Shown: piece by piece, positions 1 to 10,323 of the stretch
How positions within the stretch are numbered: the stretch's first letter is position 1
How the letters are laid out: each line of letters begins with the position of its first letter
DNA from: Impatiens glandulifera
Lineage: Eukaryota > Streptophyta > Magnoliopsida > Ericales > Balsaminaceae
Direction: 5' to 3'
Assembly (NCBI RefSeq): GCF_907164915.1
Contig: NC_061866.1
Span: 20,662,429-20,726,428, forward strand
DNA length: 64,000 nucleotides
Notes under the pieces: generated by a model
Told to the model about the DNA's origin: nothing
The model's database searches: none
Seen by the model: only the letters and a program-made list of their open reading frames with translations
Translations under genes and position numbers: made by a program

Positions 1-106
1 AGCAATCTGATATATCAGTGAGAAGTCGTCTGTTTCTTGTCATATGCTTGGAACATCCGCTATCAAGATACCATACAGATTCCTCCAGTACTTCGTTTAT
101 TTGTAC
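1..106 (-). pseudogene. Element D pol, start of aspartic protease (partial)
   Basis: Read on the minus strand, this stretch encodes [13 protein letters not shown], the retropepsin active-site region (D-S-G) that opens pol in Ty1/copia elements. It follows the gag stop by about 40 nt. An AG|G preceded by a T-rich run lies immediately upstream (107-109), as it does in the other three copies. The reading frame leaves the window at base 1, so nothing can be said about integrase or RT. Confidence 0.75.
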
Positions 107-145
107 CTACATAAATAGATATTTACAATCTTTTGGTACCCACCT

Positions 146-1273
146 TTAATTGGGTCCTCGGTTAATCAGTCCCTTAGGAATCCATATTTGAGTTATTCTA
201 ATGAATTTCCCATTTTGTACTGTGATTAGTGCGTATGTTTTTGACTTAGCAGACGACTTTCTGCTTGCCATTGATCCTTTAACTTTTGAAGAAGGTTTTC
301 TTTTAAAACTCCTTGACTTAGAGTCAGGTTTTAAATTACCAGACTTATTAGCTTTTTCTAGCTTATTCTTAAGCCAGCTAACAATCGGTGGAACATAAAC
401 TATTTCATTTTTGAAAGCAACTTCTTCATGAATAGGATCAGATTCACTGTTAGTCATACTTCTTTTGAAAAAGTTTATAGGCTTAAACTTGTCAGTTGGA
501 GGATTTGACTTTTTGCAGGACATATTAGGGTCATTTCTGTCATATCCCAATCCAGATCTAGATCCAGCAGGTTTTAACATACTGATCTGATATTTGACAG
601 CATCTCCTGATCTTGTCCATGCACTGACTATATAGTTTAATCTCTTGTTTTCAGATGAAAGAGTTTGAATCTGTTCTTTGAGCATCTCATTCTCAAATGA
701 GATCTCTGTTAAGTTTTCATCAAAAATGTTTGGTTCAGATTCTTGGTTTGAAGAAAGAACAGTTGATTCATATTTAACTTTCATTTCATAAAAAGAGTCA
801 ATTAACTTCTTGTACTCAACAACCATTTCATTGAATGCATTAGTTAACTCCTCGTTTGTAAATTCTGGTGCAGAGATATCATTTACCTTAGATTGGTGAT
901 CTGCCATCAGACAAGTTACAGCTTCGTTTTCTTTTTCAGCAGGAGACTCCTCTGTATCATTGTCAGCCCATCTGGATTTGTTCTTACTATATATGAACGC
1001 TTTCTGGTTCTTCTTTGCTTGAAAGTTTGCACTGTAGATCTGATTAAGCTTATCCCATATCTCTTTTGCAGTGGAACAGGACTTGATCTTACAGAATATA
1101 TTCATGTTGAGTGACTGGTATAGAATATTCTTAGCAATATTCTCTAGGTTGTTGGTCATCTTATCTTCAGTAGTCCACTCACTTTTTGGCTTTGAAATCT
1201 TTATGGGGCCATCGATAATAACTCTCCACATATCATATTTAATGGCAGCCAAATGAGCTTGCATTCTTATCAT
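146..1273 (-). pseudogene. Element D gag with internal deletion
   Basis: An open frame of 375 codons for a copia Gag polyprotein. The N-terminal part (about residues 1-90) matches the start of a UBN2-type gag, including the K-E-I-W-D-K-L segment. It then jumps directly into the acidic region that normally lies after the CCHC knuckle (the KALIA-like segment). The second half of UBN2 and the zinc knuckle are therefore missing, an in-frame deletion compared with elements B and C. The C-terminus ends in IWIPKGLINRGPN and a TAA at 146-148. The natural N-terminus upstream of 1273 is broken by a frameshift. Gag would normally form the virus-like particle and bind element RNA; this copy should not. 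Confidence 0.8.
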
Positions 1274-1360
1274 CCAATATTCGTAATGTCCCTTGACAGA
1301 AGAAAATTTTCATTGATGATAGACATGCTTCAGGTTTTTGATGCTTGAGAATAGAAACAG

Positions 1361-1373
1361 GGCTCTGATACCA
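1361..1373 (-). other. Primer binding site, element D
   Basis: The minus strand reads TTGGTATCAGAGCC directly inside the LTR end. It is complementary to the 3' end of plant initiator-methionine tRNA, the usual primer of Ty1/copia reverse transcription. Confidence 0.85.
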
Positions 1374-1375
1374 AT

Positions 1376-3427
1376 TGATAGGATCGGCTTTATCGATAGA
1401 GACGGGGGTCTGGCTAAGGATGAAGGCTTATGAAAAACGGTTTGAAAGAAATCCTGTTAGGGATTTAATTCGCTTTCTATTCTACGCAAACTTGTGTAAA
1501 CACTTGAAACAGATTCAAGGCGGATTTGTTTACTTGGGTTTGAAGCACACGATGAAATATAAAGAGATGACAGAAATGAAGAAAACAGCAGTTTGTTTAT
1601 GGATGTTCGGAGAAACTCTCCTACGTCACCCCTTCTTCTAACCACCGGAATGATTCACTATAATATGATTCGAATCAAATACAGTTTACACACACTTAGC
1701 TCACTATTGAACAAAACACTTTCTGTTCAATTACAAGATGAAGAATATCACTCAGCTAAAGGTGTTTGATTCTAGCTCTCTCTTGATTCACACACAGTAC
1801 AATCAGAAAGCAGCTTCACAGTATGAGTTTAGTAAGCAAGATGATCGAGTAGTTTCTCTCTTTGCAAAATCAGATTGCTTGTTCGTTGTATTCGCTTGTT
1901 CGTTGGGCAGATTGTCCGTTGTCCTTGAGATTTGTTAAATACTGAGCAGGAGCTAACGGTCGAATCTTTAAGAATGATACGTGGCACTCTTCAATTGGAA
2001 AGCCTCCATTGTACACAGCAGGTTTTGAGCACAAGGATCGTGGTCGTACATCACTGGTAGTGCGCCGAATATTCCATCAGGGATGTACCTGCAAAACAAG
2101 TAATGTGAGGAAAATTCTCTTATGTGGCATTCCTTGATTGGATGCATATAGTTGTTGTACTAATCTTCACTAGAAAGTGGAGCAGGAGTAGGGTACAACT
2201 ATAGCACGTGGGTAGGTGAAATGCTAGATTCAAGCGTACTGCTTAAACTGAGCATTAGACGTATTTCAGTTAAACGGATTGTGAAAATCAGTCTAATGAA
2301 ATAAAGCATCTCCTTCTAATAGAAAACGTCTATTAGACCGCCTGGTCTAATAAAATTAGACTCGCGTCTAATTATCCAATAACCATTAGACTGCACGTCT
2401 AACTCTACTGAGTTAGACTGCACGTCTAATTCCGATTCTACCTCAGACTTGTCTAAAGGAGTTAGACGCACGTCTAACTTTCACTAATTAGACTACACGT
2501 CTAATTATCCAATAACCACTAGACTGCACGTCTAACTCCACTAAGTTAGACTGCACGTCTAATTCTGGTTCTACCTCAGACCTGTCTGAAGGAGTTAGAC
2601 GCACGTCTAACTTTCACTAATTAGACTACGCGTCTAATTATCCAATAACCATTAGACTACACGTCTAACTCCACTGAGTTAGACTGCACGTCTAATTCCT
2701 GTTCTACCTCGGAATTGTCTGAAGGAGTTAGACGCACGTCTAACTTTCACTAATTAGACTAAACGTCTAATTATCCAATAACCATTAGACTGCACGTCTA
2801 ACTCTACTTAGTTAGACTGCACGTCTAATTCCGGTTCTACCTCAGACTTGTCTGAAGGAGTTAGACGTACGTCTAACTTTCACTAATTAGACCACACGTC
2901 TAATTATCCAATAACCATTAGACTGCACGTCTAACTCTACTAAGTTAGACTGCATGTCTAATTCCAGTTCTACCTCAGACATGTCTGAAGAAGTTAGACG
3001 CACGTCTAACTTTCACTAATTAGACTATACGTCTAATTCCGGATATCGATTAGACTACCCGTCTAATTACTAGTCTATTAGACTACTCGTCTAACTCCGG
3101 TGAGTTAGACTGTACGTCTAATTCCATATTCATTAGACTTACGTCTAATTCTTTACATTCATTAGACTACACGTCTAACTCCAATGAGTTAGATTGTACG
3201 TCTAATTTTATACATTCATTAGACTACACGTCTAACTCCGATGAGTTAGACTATATGTCTAATTCTATGCATTGACTGCCAAAAATCGGTCTAATGACCT
3301 TCATTAGATCCAAGTCTTATGAAATATTGTTTCAATACACCTGTATCAAAACTCATAAGTCATTTAATCATCAAAATCTAAGTGGTTAAATTATTTCAAC
3401 ACTTAGTTAAAATAATTTGACCCAACA
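1376..3427 (-). repeat. 5' LTR of element D (2052 bp)
   Basis: On the plus strand this LTR runs from TGATAGGATC to CCCAACA. Its edges were set by the PBS on one side and the return of LINE-1 sequence on the other, and by comparison with the inverted solo copy at 32976-34935. It carries the short box shared by all Sirevirus-like LTRs here (1598-1640) and, toward its transcription start, a long array of palindromic repeats (2318-3266). Unlike the LTRs of A, B and C, it has no clear hairpin next to the shared box. Confidence 0.85.
2318..3266. repeat. Palindromic repeat array inside the D-family LTR
   Basis: Dozens of short inverted repeats of the form TTAGAC-n5-GTCTAA or TTAGACG-CA-CGTCTAA follow one another, spaced by short linkers. 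Between 2371 and about 3036 they are organised into five copies of a 133-bp higher-order unit: the anchor ATTATCC recurs at 2371, 2504, 2637, 2770 and 2903, exactly 133 bp apart. The remaining part (3040-3266) has simpler pairs. As single-stranded DNA or RNA, each unit could form a hairpin with 6-7 bp arms. Confidence 0.9.
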
Positions 3428-5824
3428 GATAACATCCCTGATACAGTCATTTCCTCAGCTCCTCTTACTGTTGCAATTCCTGGAAAAGAAAATACTCAGG
3501 CTAATAATAAGGATCCTACTGCTGGTCGAACATGGTCAATGAGGAAAAACGAAATAGCAAATTTTGTAGGACTGAGAAACCAGATGAAGAAGCTATTTTT
3601 CCAAATTAATAAACAAGAGATTCCGATGCCCTAGAAAAGAAATGATCAGTTGAATGCTCAGTTCAACAGTCACTATCTAAAAAATTGGAATCTATTTAAC
3701 AAAGACCAATATTATGAAGTGATCAAGTGGATGGTTGACGTCATGAATGAAATTTCGAAATGTAATAAAACAAAGGTGTACACAATCATGAGCAACCCAA
3801 ACAAAACCTGGAAAGAAGGAAAAGTGTGGAATGGAAATGCCATGAGCGATCCAGAAAAGGGAAAATTCCAGATAGACACCTTATTCCCAAAGGTAATTAC
3901 ACTTAATCATCCGCACCGGTTTGAGCTCCCACCAGAAATTGAAGAAAATGCGTAAAGGCATGGGAGTTTGTCATAGTTGGTCATTTTATGGGCAACATGA
4001 AGGCACCATTTGCTGAGGTTAAAAGAACGTTGATGGGTTAGTGGGAATCCTCTGGTTTGTAGAGGATCACAATCAATGATCACAGATTCTACTTTCTATC
4101 ATTCATGAATGGAAGCAAAATAAAGTCGATCATAGAGAGCGAGTATACTTTTATCAGGGGAAAAAGATTCAAGTTGTACAAGTGGAGCGAGGAACTTATT
4201 ACTAATCATAGATCGCATGAACTTGAACAAATCTGGGTGAATCTCAAGAATGTTCCACCACATTTGTGCAACCCAATGGGCCTAGCCTATATTTCAAGCA
4301 TTATAGGCAAACTACTTATGTTTGACCCAGCAATAGAAGGCTACGAGCGTGCATCTATGGCCAGAGTTAGTGCCGAAATCCATCCAAGTAGCTCTCTTCC
4401 AATCAAACTTGAACTTAATGATGGACTGGGAATTTATTTGACATTGGAGTACAATACGAATGGAAACCAAATCGATATATATGGTGTAGCACTTTCACAC
4501 ACGCTACGAATAATTGTCCAGTTAATAATAATCTAAAATCGAAGGCCAATAACAACACTCAAGTAGACGATATCAATGACACTAACCAGGCCCAGGTTGA
4601 GAGAAATCAAACACTTCATATGTCTCGATTGGTCGTCTCAGTACGTCTTGACCGATTGCCTCCGTGTATCTCCTAGTATGTGAACAGGTCTGAACTTAAC
4701 AGCAATGAACGCACTGAGGATAATAAGATGGGAAACCAAAAGCAAGAACAAATAAGGGTAAGGAAGAAGATAGGAAAAAGAATGAAGTGGGTAAAGATAC
4801 AAGCTGGCCCTACTAACGTTGATCATATTGGTCATGTTTAGGGCACCGGTCCTAGGGATTCTGTTTTCTCAAGAATAGGTCCTATTTAAAATGTCGGTCC
4901 TGGTCAGGGTATCGGTCCTGATAAAGCTGGACATAGACACATTGGTCATAGAGCTTCTCATAAAGCTATTGTTCCTAGCCATATTGACCATATTAAGCCT
5001 GGTCCTGCACTTGCTGATCATGAAACTACTCAATCTACCGGACTTGTTACTACCGGTCCTGATGAAAAATGTGCAACCATTGCTGATCCCGGCTATATTG
5101 GTCCTAATACTGGTACAAGTCATATTATTGTGGATGATACTATTGTTGATCCTAACTCCACCGGTCCCAATATTGATCAAAGAACTGGTCTTGATGTAAC
5201 TACATGTCCTGGTTCCAAAGTTTCTGGAATTCAAAGATCTATGGGACAGGGAATACTTGGCCCATATGAAATAAGCAAAATTGGGTCTAAAGGCACTCCA
5301 ATAGGTCGTGAGTCCACTCTTCACAGTTCTAGGAATGCAAGCAGGAACCGAAAAAACAATGTCATCAAAATTCAAAATGACATGATCCTTGGGCTTAGAG
5401 CCACCTTTCGAGATGATGAACAGGAGAATCTTGGGTTTTGTAAAATTAAAAGATCATGTGTAGAAGAAGACAATTTGTTCTTGAATAAGGCAGTGAGCCT
5501 TAGTTCTAAAGTAGGGCGAATTAAAATCGATAACAGACATGAATCCTGTAATGAAGAGGTTCAAAGTCAGAAAAGACCTACTAAAGTAGAACAAGATAAA
5601 AATTGAAGACAAAGCAGAAAGATCATGAATCCAAAAGCCACTAACTCTATCACGGGAGAAGATAAGATCTACATGAGACAACCATCACTCAATGGCAATA
5701 GTATTCCATGTAATCAAACTATAGCCATTAAGGATAGCGAGGGAAATGATGCTTATGATTTCTCTGATGAACAGGTTCAGGACAGTCTGGAGAGTCAGGA
5801 ACCCAACACTTATATTCATTCATG
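3428..5824 (+). pseudogene. LINE-1 ORF1 (DUF4283-like RNA-binding protein)
   Basis: The frame is open in pieces (for example 3650-3955, 4105-4536, 5130-5606, 5625-5825), separated by stops and frameshifts. The 3960-4450 part contains a DUF4283-type region, with F-V-I-V-G-H-F, the I-T-I-N-D-H segment and CNPMGLAYISSIIGK, as found in ORF1 of plant L1 elements; ORF1 proteins of this class bind element RNA. A low-complexity stretch rich in G-P and I-G-H steps (about 4840-5200) follows, then a charged tail. The stop codon overlaps the ORF2 start as ATGA at 5822-5825. The N-terminus is lost beyond the element D insertion. Confidence 0.75.
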
Positions 5825-7666
5825 AATATAATGACATGGAACATAAGGGGACTTAATGACCCTCTAAAATGCAAAGAAATCAGGAGGATCATTGAGAATC
5901 AGAAGATCACTATTATGGGTATTCTTGAGACAAAAGTCAAAAGTCGGAACGTTGAGAAGGTTAGCAAACTGTGTATTGATAGTAGCTGGGAAATCATTCA
6001 CAACTCAAATGACAAAACGGGCAGAATCTGGGTTATTTGGGATAACAAAGTTGTTGAGTTCAGGGCTCTCTTTTCGAATGATCAAGAAATCCTTGTGGAG
6101 GTCAAAGAGAGAATCACAAGAATCGTGTTTAATCTTGCTATTCTCTATAGTAGCAAATCAAGCACTAACAGAAGACTCCTCTGGAATTGTCTCAGAAACT
6201 GGATCGGTATTGATAAATCTTGAGCTGTCCTCGGTGATTACAACGTAACTAGAAACGAATCTGATCGTAGCCCAAAATCTTAAATAACTTGGGATATTAT
6301 TGACTTTAATGACTGCATCAGAGATATGGGTTGTATCGAGCCTACCAATTCTGGGAACTTCTTCACTTGGTCTTATACGAGTGGGCATGAGAAAATTAGA
6401 AAAAGTAGAATTGACAGATGTCTAGTAAATGAGAACTGGATTAACCAATTTCTGAGAAGTCATCTTCATGTTCTGAATCCGGGTATATCTGATCACTGTC
6501 CGATTAAATTGTTTTGGGAAAAGGAAGAAATGTTCAAAAGGCCCTTTAAATATTTCAATTTCTAGATGGATAATGATAAATTCCAGGGTATTCTCGAAAG
6601 AGTATAGTCTATAGATGTTAGAGGTTCCAACATGTACAGGGTTTCTAAGAAGCTTAAGCTCTTGAAGAATCATCTCCAAAGCTCTGACAAGAAGAAGTTC
6701 AACAATATCTCCAATAGAAAGCTGAGTCTGCTTGAAGAAAATTTTGTTAGACAAAAATCAATACAGAGCTGGCTCTCGTTGGGTGACAAAAACACGGCTT
6801 TCTTCTACAGAAAATGCAAGGCTAGAAACATGAGAAACAATGTGTATAGGCTGAAGAATGATGATGGTGAATATGTTTAGGGTCAAAAGGGTGTACAAGA
6901 TTTGGCTATCGATTTCTATAAGAAGCTTATGGGTACAAGAAAGCAACATCAAAGTTAACTAAATACCTTGTTTAAATTATTGATAGGAAAATCTCTGCAG
7001 AAGATAGTCGCGAGTTGATAAGGATGGTCACGAAGGTTGAGGTTAAAGAAGCTTTGTTTAATATTGATGGGAATAAAAGTCCGGGTTATGATGGGTTTAA
7101 TGCACAGTACTTTAAAGACAATTGGTCGGTTGTGGGTAAAGATGTTACTGATGGAGTTCTGGAGTTTTTCAAAAACAGGAAGATGTTAAAACAATGAAAT
7201 ATAGCGGTTCTAACCTTGATCCCAAAAACTGCGTTACCTGATAAAGTACAAGATTTCAGACCAATTTCCTGCTGCAATATGATTTATAAAATAATTTCAA
7301 AAATAATTTCTAAACGTTTTAAAAATGTAATAGGAAAAATAGTAAATCTTAATCAATCTGTATTCATTCCCGATAGGACAATCTCTCATAATATTCTTCT
7401 CATGCAGCTCCTATTAAAAGACTACGGGAAAAAGAACATATCCCCGAGAGTGGCTTTCAAAATAGATATCAAGAAAGCTTTCGACTCTGTTAGATGGGAA
7501 GTCATTCGAGACTTTCTAGTTGTTTCTGCTTTTCCTATGATTTTTATCGATTGGATTATGCAATGCGTTTCATCATCCTGCTTTGTTGTTAGCGTCAATG
7601 GAGTCCACGGAGGCTATTTCAAGGGTGAAAATGGGGTAATGCAAGGGGACCCCCTCTCTTATTACC
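5822..7666 (+). pseudogene. LINE-1 ORF2, endonuclease and N-terminal RT
   Basis: The sequence starts MNIMTWNIRGLN, the first motif of an APE-type endonuclease. ILETKV, a GDYNV motif and SDHCPI (the SDH motif) follow, although stops and frameshifts occur (6223, 6562, 6880, 6955, 7195). An internal deletion relative to LINE-2 lies near 6718, where the RVLAAREELEEV segment is missing. The RT region runs through FRPISCCN and KAFDSV and ends at QGDPLS, where the 3' LTR of element B begins. The FADD catalytic box is absent from both LINE-1 segments. The copy is dead. Confidence 0.85.
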
Positions 7667-8923
7667 TGTTAGGATCGGGGACGCCCTTGGAAGACCGGGG
7701 TGTTTTTCCGGTTTCGGTAAGGGTGGCCTCTTACAACACACACAACTCTTTGGTGATAGTCCGGTTAGAGACTAAAACCTTTCTCAGCACTGCACAACCT
7801 GTCACAGACTCTTGAACCGGGTTCAAGGGCGGAAATGTCTGTTTGAGGTTGAAGCAACGAATGCGACTTTTAGATGATGTTTTAGAAGGAGTAGGTTTTA
7901 TGGATATGAGTGACCGGTTTTAGGAGTATGATTGGTTTTGAGGTTAAGGTTAAGTGAGTGAGAAATGAAAGCAAAGAAAAGAACACAAGACAAGAAATTT
8001 GTTTATGGATGTTCGGAGCAAAACCCTCCTACGTCACCCCTTCTTCTCAGGTTATGAGAAGGATCTTCACTAACTCTTTAGAGTTACAATTACACTTCCG
8101 GTCGAGCCCAACTTCGCTACTCGCCGGTTACCCCAAACTCACACTTTGATGTAATACAACAGCTCAATACAAACACACACAGAAGGCTTCCGGTTTTAAA
8201 CACACCGGTTTTAGAATACAGGACTTTATCTCTCTAGAATTTAATGCTTTATCACTTTCAGAATTTATGATGCTCACAACTACAAGTACCGAACTGCATT
8301 GAATGAAGACGATCCGTCTTCCTTTTATAGCTGAAAATAGCCAACAGTTACTTTCTTCTCTCTCTTGCGGATTGGTCGATCATTAGCACGCCTATTTGCA
8401 GAAAGGTTGCTTGCACGCTTCAACTTCCTCAACACCTGGCATTCATGCAGGTGACTCTGAGCATATGATGACATAGCCGTTTTCAGATTGATACACGTGT
8501 TGAGCATCCGCTTCCGGCTGTCAGCATCGGATCAACAAAGCATCATTGCTTTCCTCGCATGCTTCTGATCGGATCTGATCTTCTTTTATTCTTTCGAGAC
8601 ACGTTTCTTCCGTCATGGTACGTCACTCTTGAGATTTGAATCTTCTGACTTTTGATCTGTACTGTCCGGTTTCTGTGTCTTGTGCATTATGATCCGGTTG
8701 GAATGTAATCTTTTGTTCTTCGTTAACCGGTCGCTTTGAGAAAGTGAAACCGGTTCCTGTGATCTTTTAACTTGATCACTTGAGGCTGGTTTCTTTGAAG
8801 TAGTAGCAACCGGTTTTTGATGCCTCAACCGGTTCCGGTTTTTTAAGTACCTGCACATGAAGATTAATCTCTGTTTAGTTTATCTGGCCGGTTCTAAAAT
8901 TAATCTACTTAATTTTTCTATCA
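7667..8923 (-). repeat. 3' LTR of element B (1257 bp)
   Basis: On the plus strand it runs from TGTTAGGATCGG to TTTTTCTATCA, bounded by LINE-1 sequence on the left and a pyrimidine run (complement of the polypurine tract) on the right. A TATA-like CTATAAAAGG lies at 8321-8330 on the minus strand. The shared LTR box is at 8002-8048, with a neighbouring hairpin (TTCTCA/TGAGAA arms). It reads into the LINE sequence, so a readthrough transcript would carry antisense LINE RT. Confidence 0.92.
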
Positions 8924-9187
8924 ATTTCTCCCTTTTTGATTATTTAGAATAAATATTCAAAAATTGTAATGTATGGCCGGTTCCAAAATTAATCTTCTTA
9001 ATTTTTCTATCAATTTCTCCCTTTTTGATTATTTAGAATAAATATTCAAAAATTGTAATGTATGGCCGGTTTCAAAATTAATCTTCTTAATTTTTCTATC
9101 AATTTCTCCCTTTTTGATTATTTAGAATAAATATTCAAAACATGTAATCTATGGCCGGTTTAAAAATATGAGTTTGATTGTTTTTGA
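8921..9187 (-). repeat. Three 89-bp tandem copies of the PPT/LTR-edge segment, element B
   Basis: The sequence TCAATTTCTCCCTTTTTGAT recurs at 8921, 9010 and 9099, exactly 89 bp apart. Each unit carries the polypurine tract (minus strand AAAAAGGGAGAAATTG) followed by sequence resembling the first bases of the LTR (ATAGAAAAATTAAG). Only the innermost junction at 8923 is the real LTR edge. Sireviruses are known to multiply their PPT, and elements A and C do the same with 3 and 2 copies. Confidence 0.88.
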
Positions 9188-9294
9188 AAGAAAAGTGTTT
9201 CAAAACATGAGTATGATTTTTGAAAGAAATATGCTAGAACCTATTAGATAGAGCAGAGTAACCAAGTTTCTGAGACAGAATAAAGCATAATTGT

Positions 9295-10305
9295 TCAAAG
9301 TAAAGAAATAAAGAGGTTTAGGGCTTGGATGATCCCCCCTTGTGTTGCTCTTTTTCTAGCTCTTTTTTCCAACCATCTTCTTTCTTCTTCTTGCCTTGCT
9401 CTGTGTTCTCTAGCACGTCTGTCGGCATCGATCAGCACACCGGCCCATACACTTGAATGACCGGTGCCCTTATTCTTAAGGTTGAAGTTGGCGCAAACTG
9501 GCTTTGGTGGTGGAGGAGGTGGAACAATCGAAGGTCTGAAACTTGGAGTTGCTGTGGATTCTCCGGTTGTCCTTCTCTTCCGCCTGTTAAGTTCCTCCGG
9601 ATCTTCTTCTTCTTCCTCATCAAGCGGTTCCGCATTTATCGCAACCGGTGCGGCTGTTTTCTGTTCTGCCCGCTTCATCACGTTTTTAACAGCACTTCGT
9701 TTCTTCTTGTTCTTGTTCCTTGTACTCATGGAGTGGGACGATTGACCCAGTGGCGGTTCCTGGACGTTAGCCTGCTCCTCTTCATTGCATTGTTGGGCAA
9801 GCTCATGGTCTTTATCTTCAAGTTCCTTCTGTAGCCGTTCTCTTTCAATCTCTTCTTCTTGCAATTTCTGTGCGGTTTCAGCATCCTTTTCGATTTGCGT
9901 TTGGGTTGAACTGACTTGAACCTTGGACATTTCCCCGATTTGAATTGCCATTGCTTGCAGCATGTCCAAAAGTGGAGCGGTTGCGGCTTTGACGGACTCG
10001 GCAATCATGGCTTTAACTGTTGTCTGCATGGTCGTGTCCATTATGGTTTGTAGAGAATTTGACAGTTTATCTTCAGCCACTGAAATTCTTTCGTCGGTTA
10101 CTGCTTTAAAGTTCTCAAGGCATGAATCAGCTGTTTCCACCATTGCTTGCTTGATTTGATCTATGTCCAGAGCTTTGACCGGTTGAGAGGCTTCTTGTTC
10201 CAGGTTTTCAGAGGTGCCGGATGTTTCACCACTTATAAAGAAAGGCTTACTTTGATATAACTCAGCATTGTTGAATTGACGTTGGCAACTTTTCCACCAT
10301 TGCAT
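9295..10305 (-). CDS. Element B gene cd, distal part (coiled-coil protein d)
   Basis: An open frame of 336 codons lying in the same frame as c, separated from it only by one TGA (about 10324-10326). The middle section (about residues 45-180) is heptad-rich and strongly charged, predicting a long coiled coil. It is followed by a basic patch (NKNKKKRSAVKNVMKRA), an acidic EEEEED run, a polyproline run of seven residues, and an arginine-rich end. There are no membrane segments or signal peptide, so it is not an envelope protein. Element A carries a homologous coiled coil at 30637-31014. The function is unknown; a nuclear or RNA-binding role is only an inference from composition. Confidence 0.7.
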   Translation of the reverse strand: MQWWKSCQRQFNNAELYQSKPFFISGETSGTSENLEQEASQPVKALDIDQIKQAMVETADSCLENFKAVTDERISVAEDKLSNSLQTIMDTTMQTTVKAMIAESVKAATAPLLDMLQAMAIQIGEMSKVQVSSTQTQIEKDAETAQKLQEEEIERERLQKELEDKDHELAQQCNEEEQANVQEPPLGQSSHSMSTRNKNKKKRSAVKNVMKRAEQKTAAPVAINAEPLDEEEEEDPEELNRRKRRTTGESTATPSFRPSIVPPPPPPKPVCANFNLKNKGTGHSSVWAGVLIDADRRAREHRARQEEERRWLEKRARKRATQGGIIQALNLFISLL

Positions 10306-10323
10306 GTGAAGACGATCAAGATT

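Larger units (their letters stand above)
1..3427 (-). mobile_element. Ty1/copia (Sirevirus-like) element D, 5' portion
   Basis: The element reads right to left: 5' LTR (1376-3427), PBS, gag, then the first codons of pol, cut by the window edge. It is inserted in ORF1 of LINE-1, whose sequence starts at 3428. Gag ends with the IWIPKGLI signature followed by a stop codon, as in elements A, B and C, so it belongs to the same broad group, although its LTR is much longer (about 2.05 kb against 1.1-1.26 kb). A solo LTR of the same family lies at 32976-34935. The 3' half of D is outside the window. Confidence 0.85.
3428..7666 (+). mobile_element. LINE-1, L1-type non-LTR retrotransposon, 5' segment
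   Basis: This is the left part of a LINE split by element B. It holds a decayed ORF1 and the endonuclease plus the start of the reverse transcriptase of ORF2. Element D interrupts its ORF1 at 3427/3428, and element B interrupts the RT coding region at 7666/7667, right after GGDP-type sequence (QGDPLS). The better-preserved LINE-2 at 42961-47594 is a close relative and served as the reference for frame and order. The element resumes at about 21643. Confidence 0.88.

Noticed and set aside
1375..1645. Small proteins of 60-90 residues in the LTRs (for example 1375-1641, 7958-8149, 20779-20970, 34669-34881)
   Set aside because: They arise from the shared LTR box and flanks. The frames differ in strand among copies and have no codon-level conservation beyond the DNA box.
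2318..3266. CRISPR-like array
   Set aside because: The repeats are palindromic words with conserved linkers and a 133-bp higher-order period. There are no unique spacers and no cas genes, and the array is within a plant LTR.
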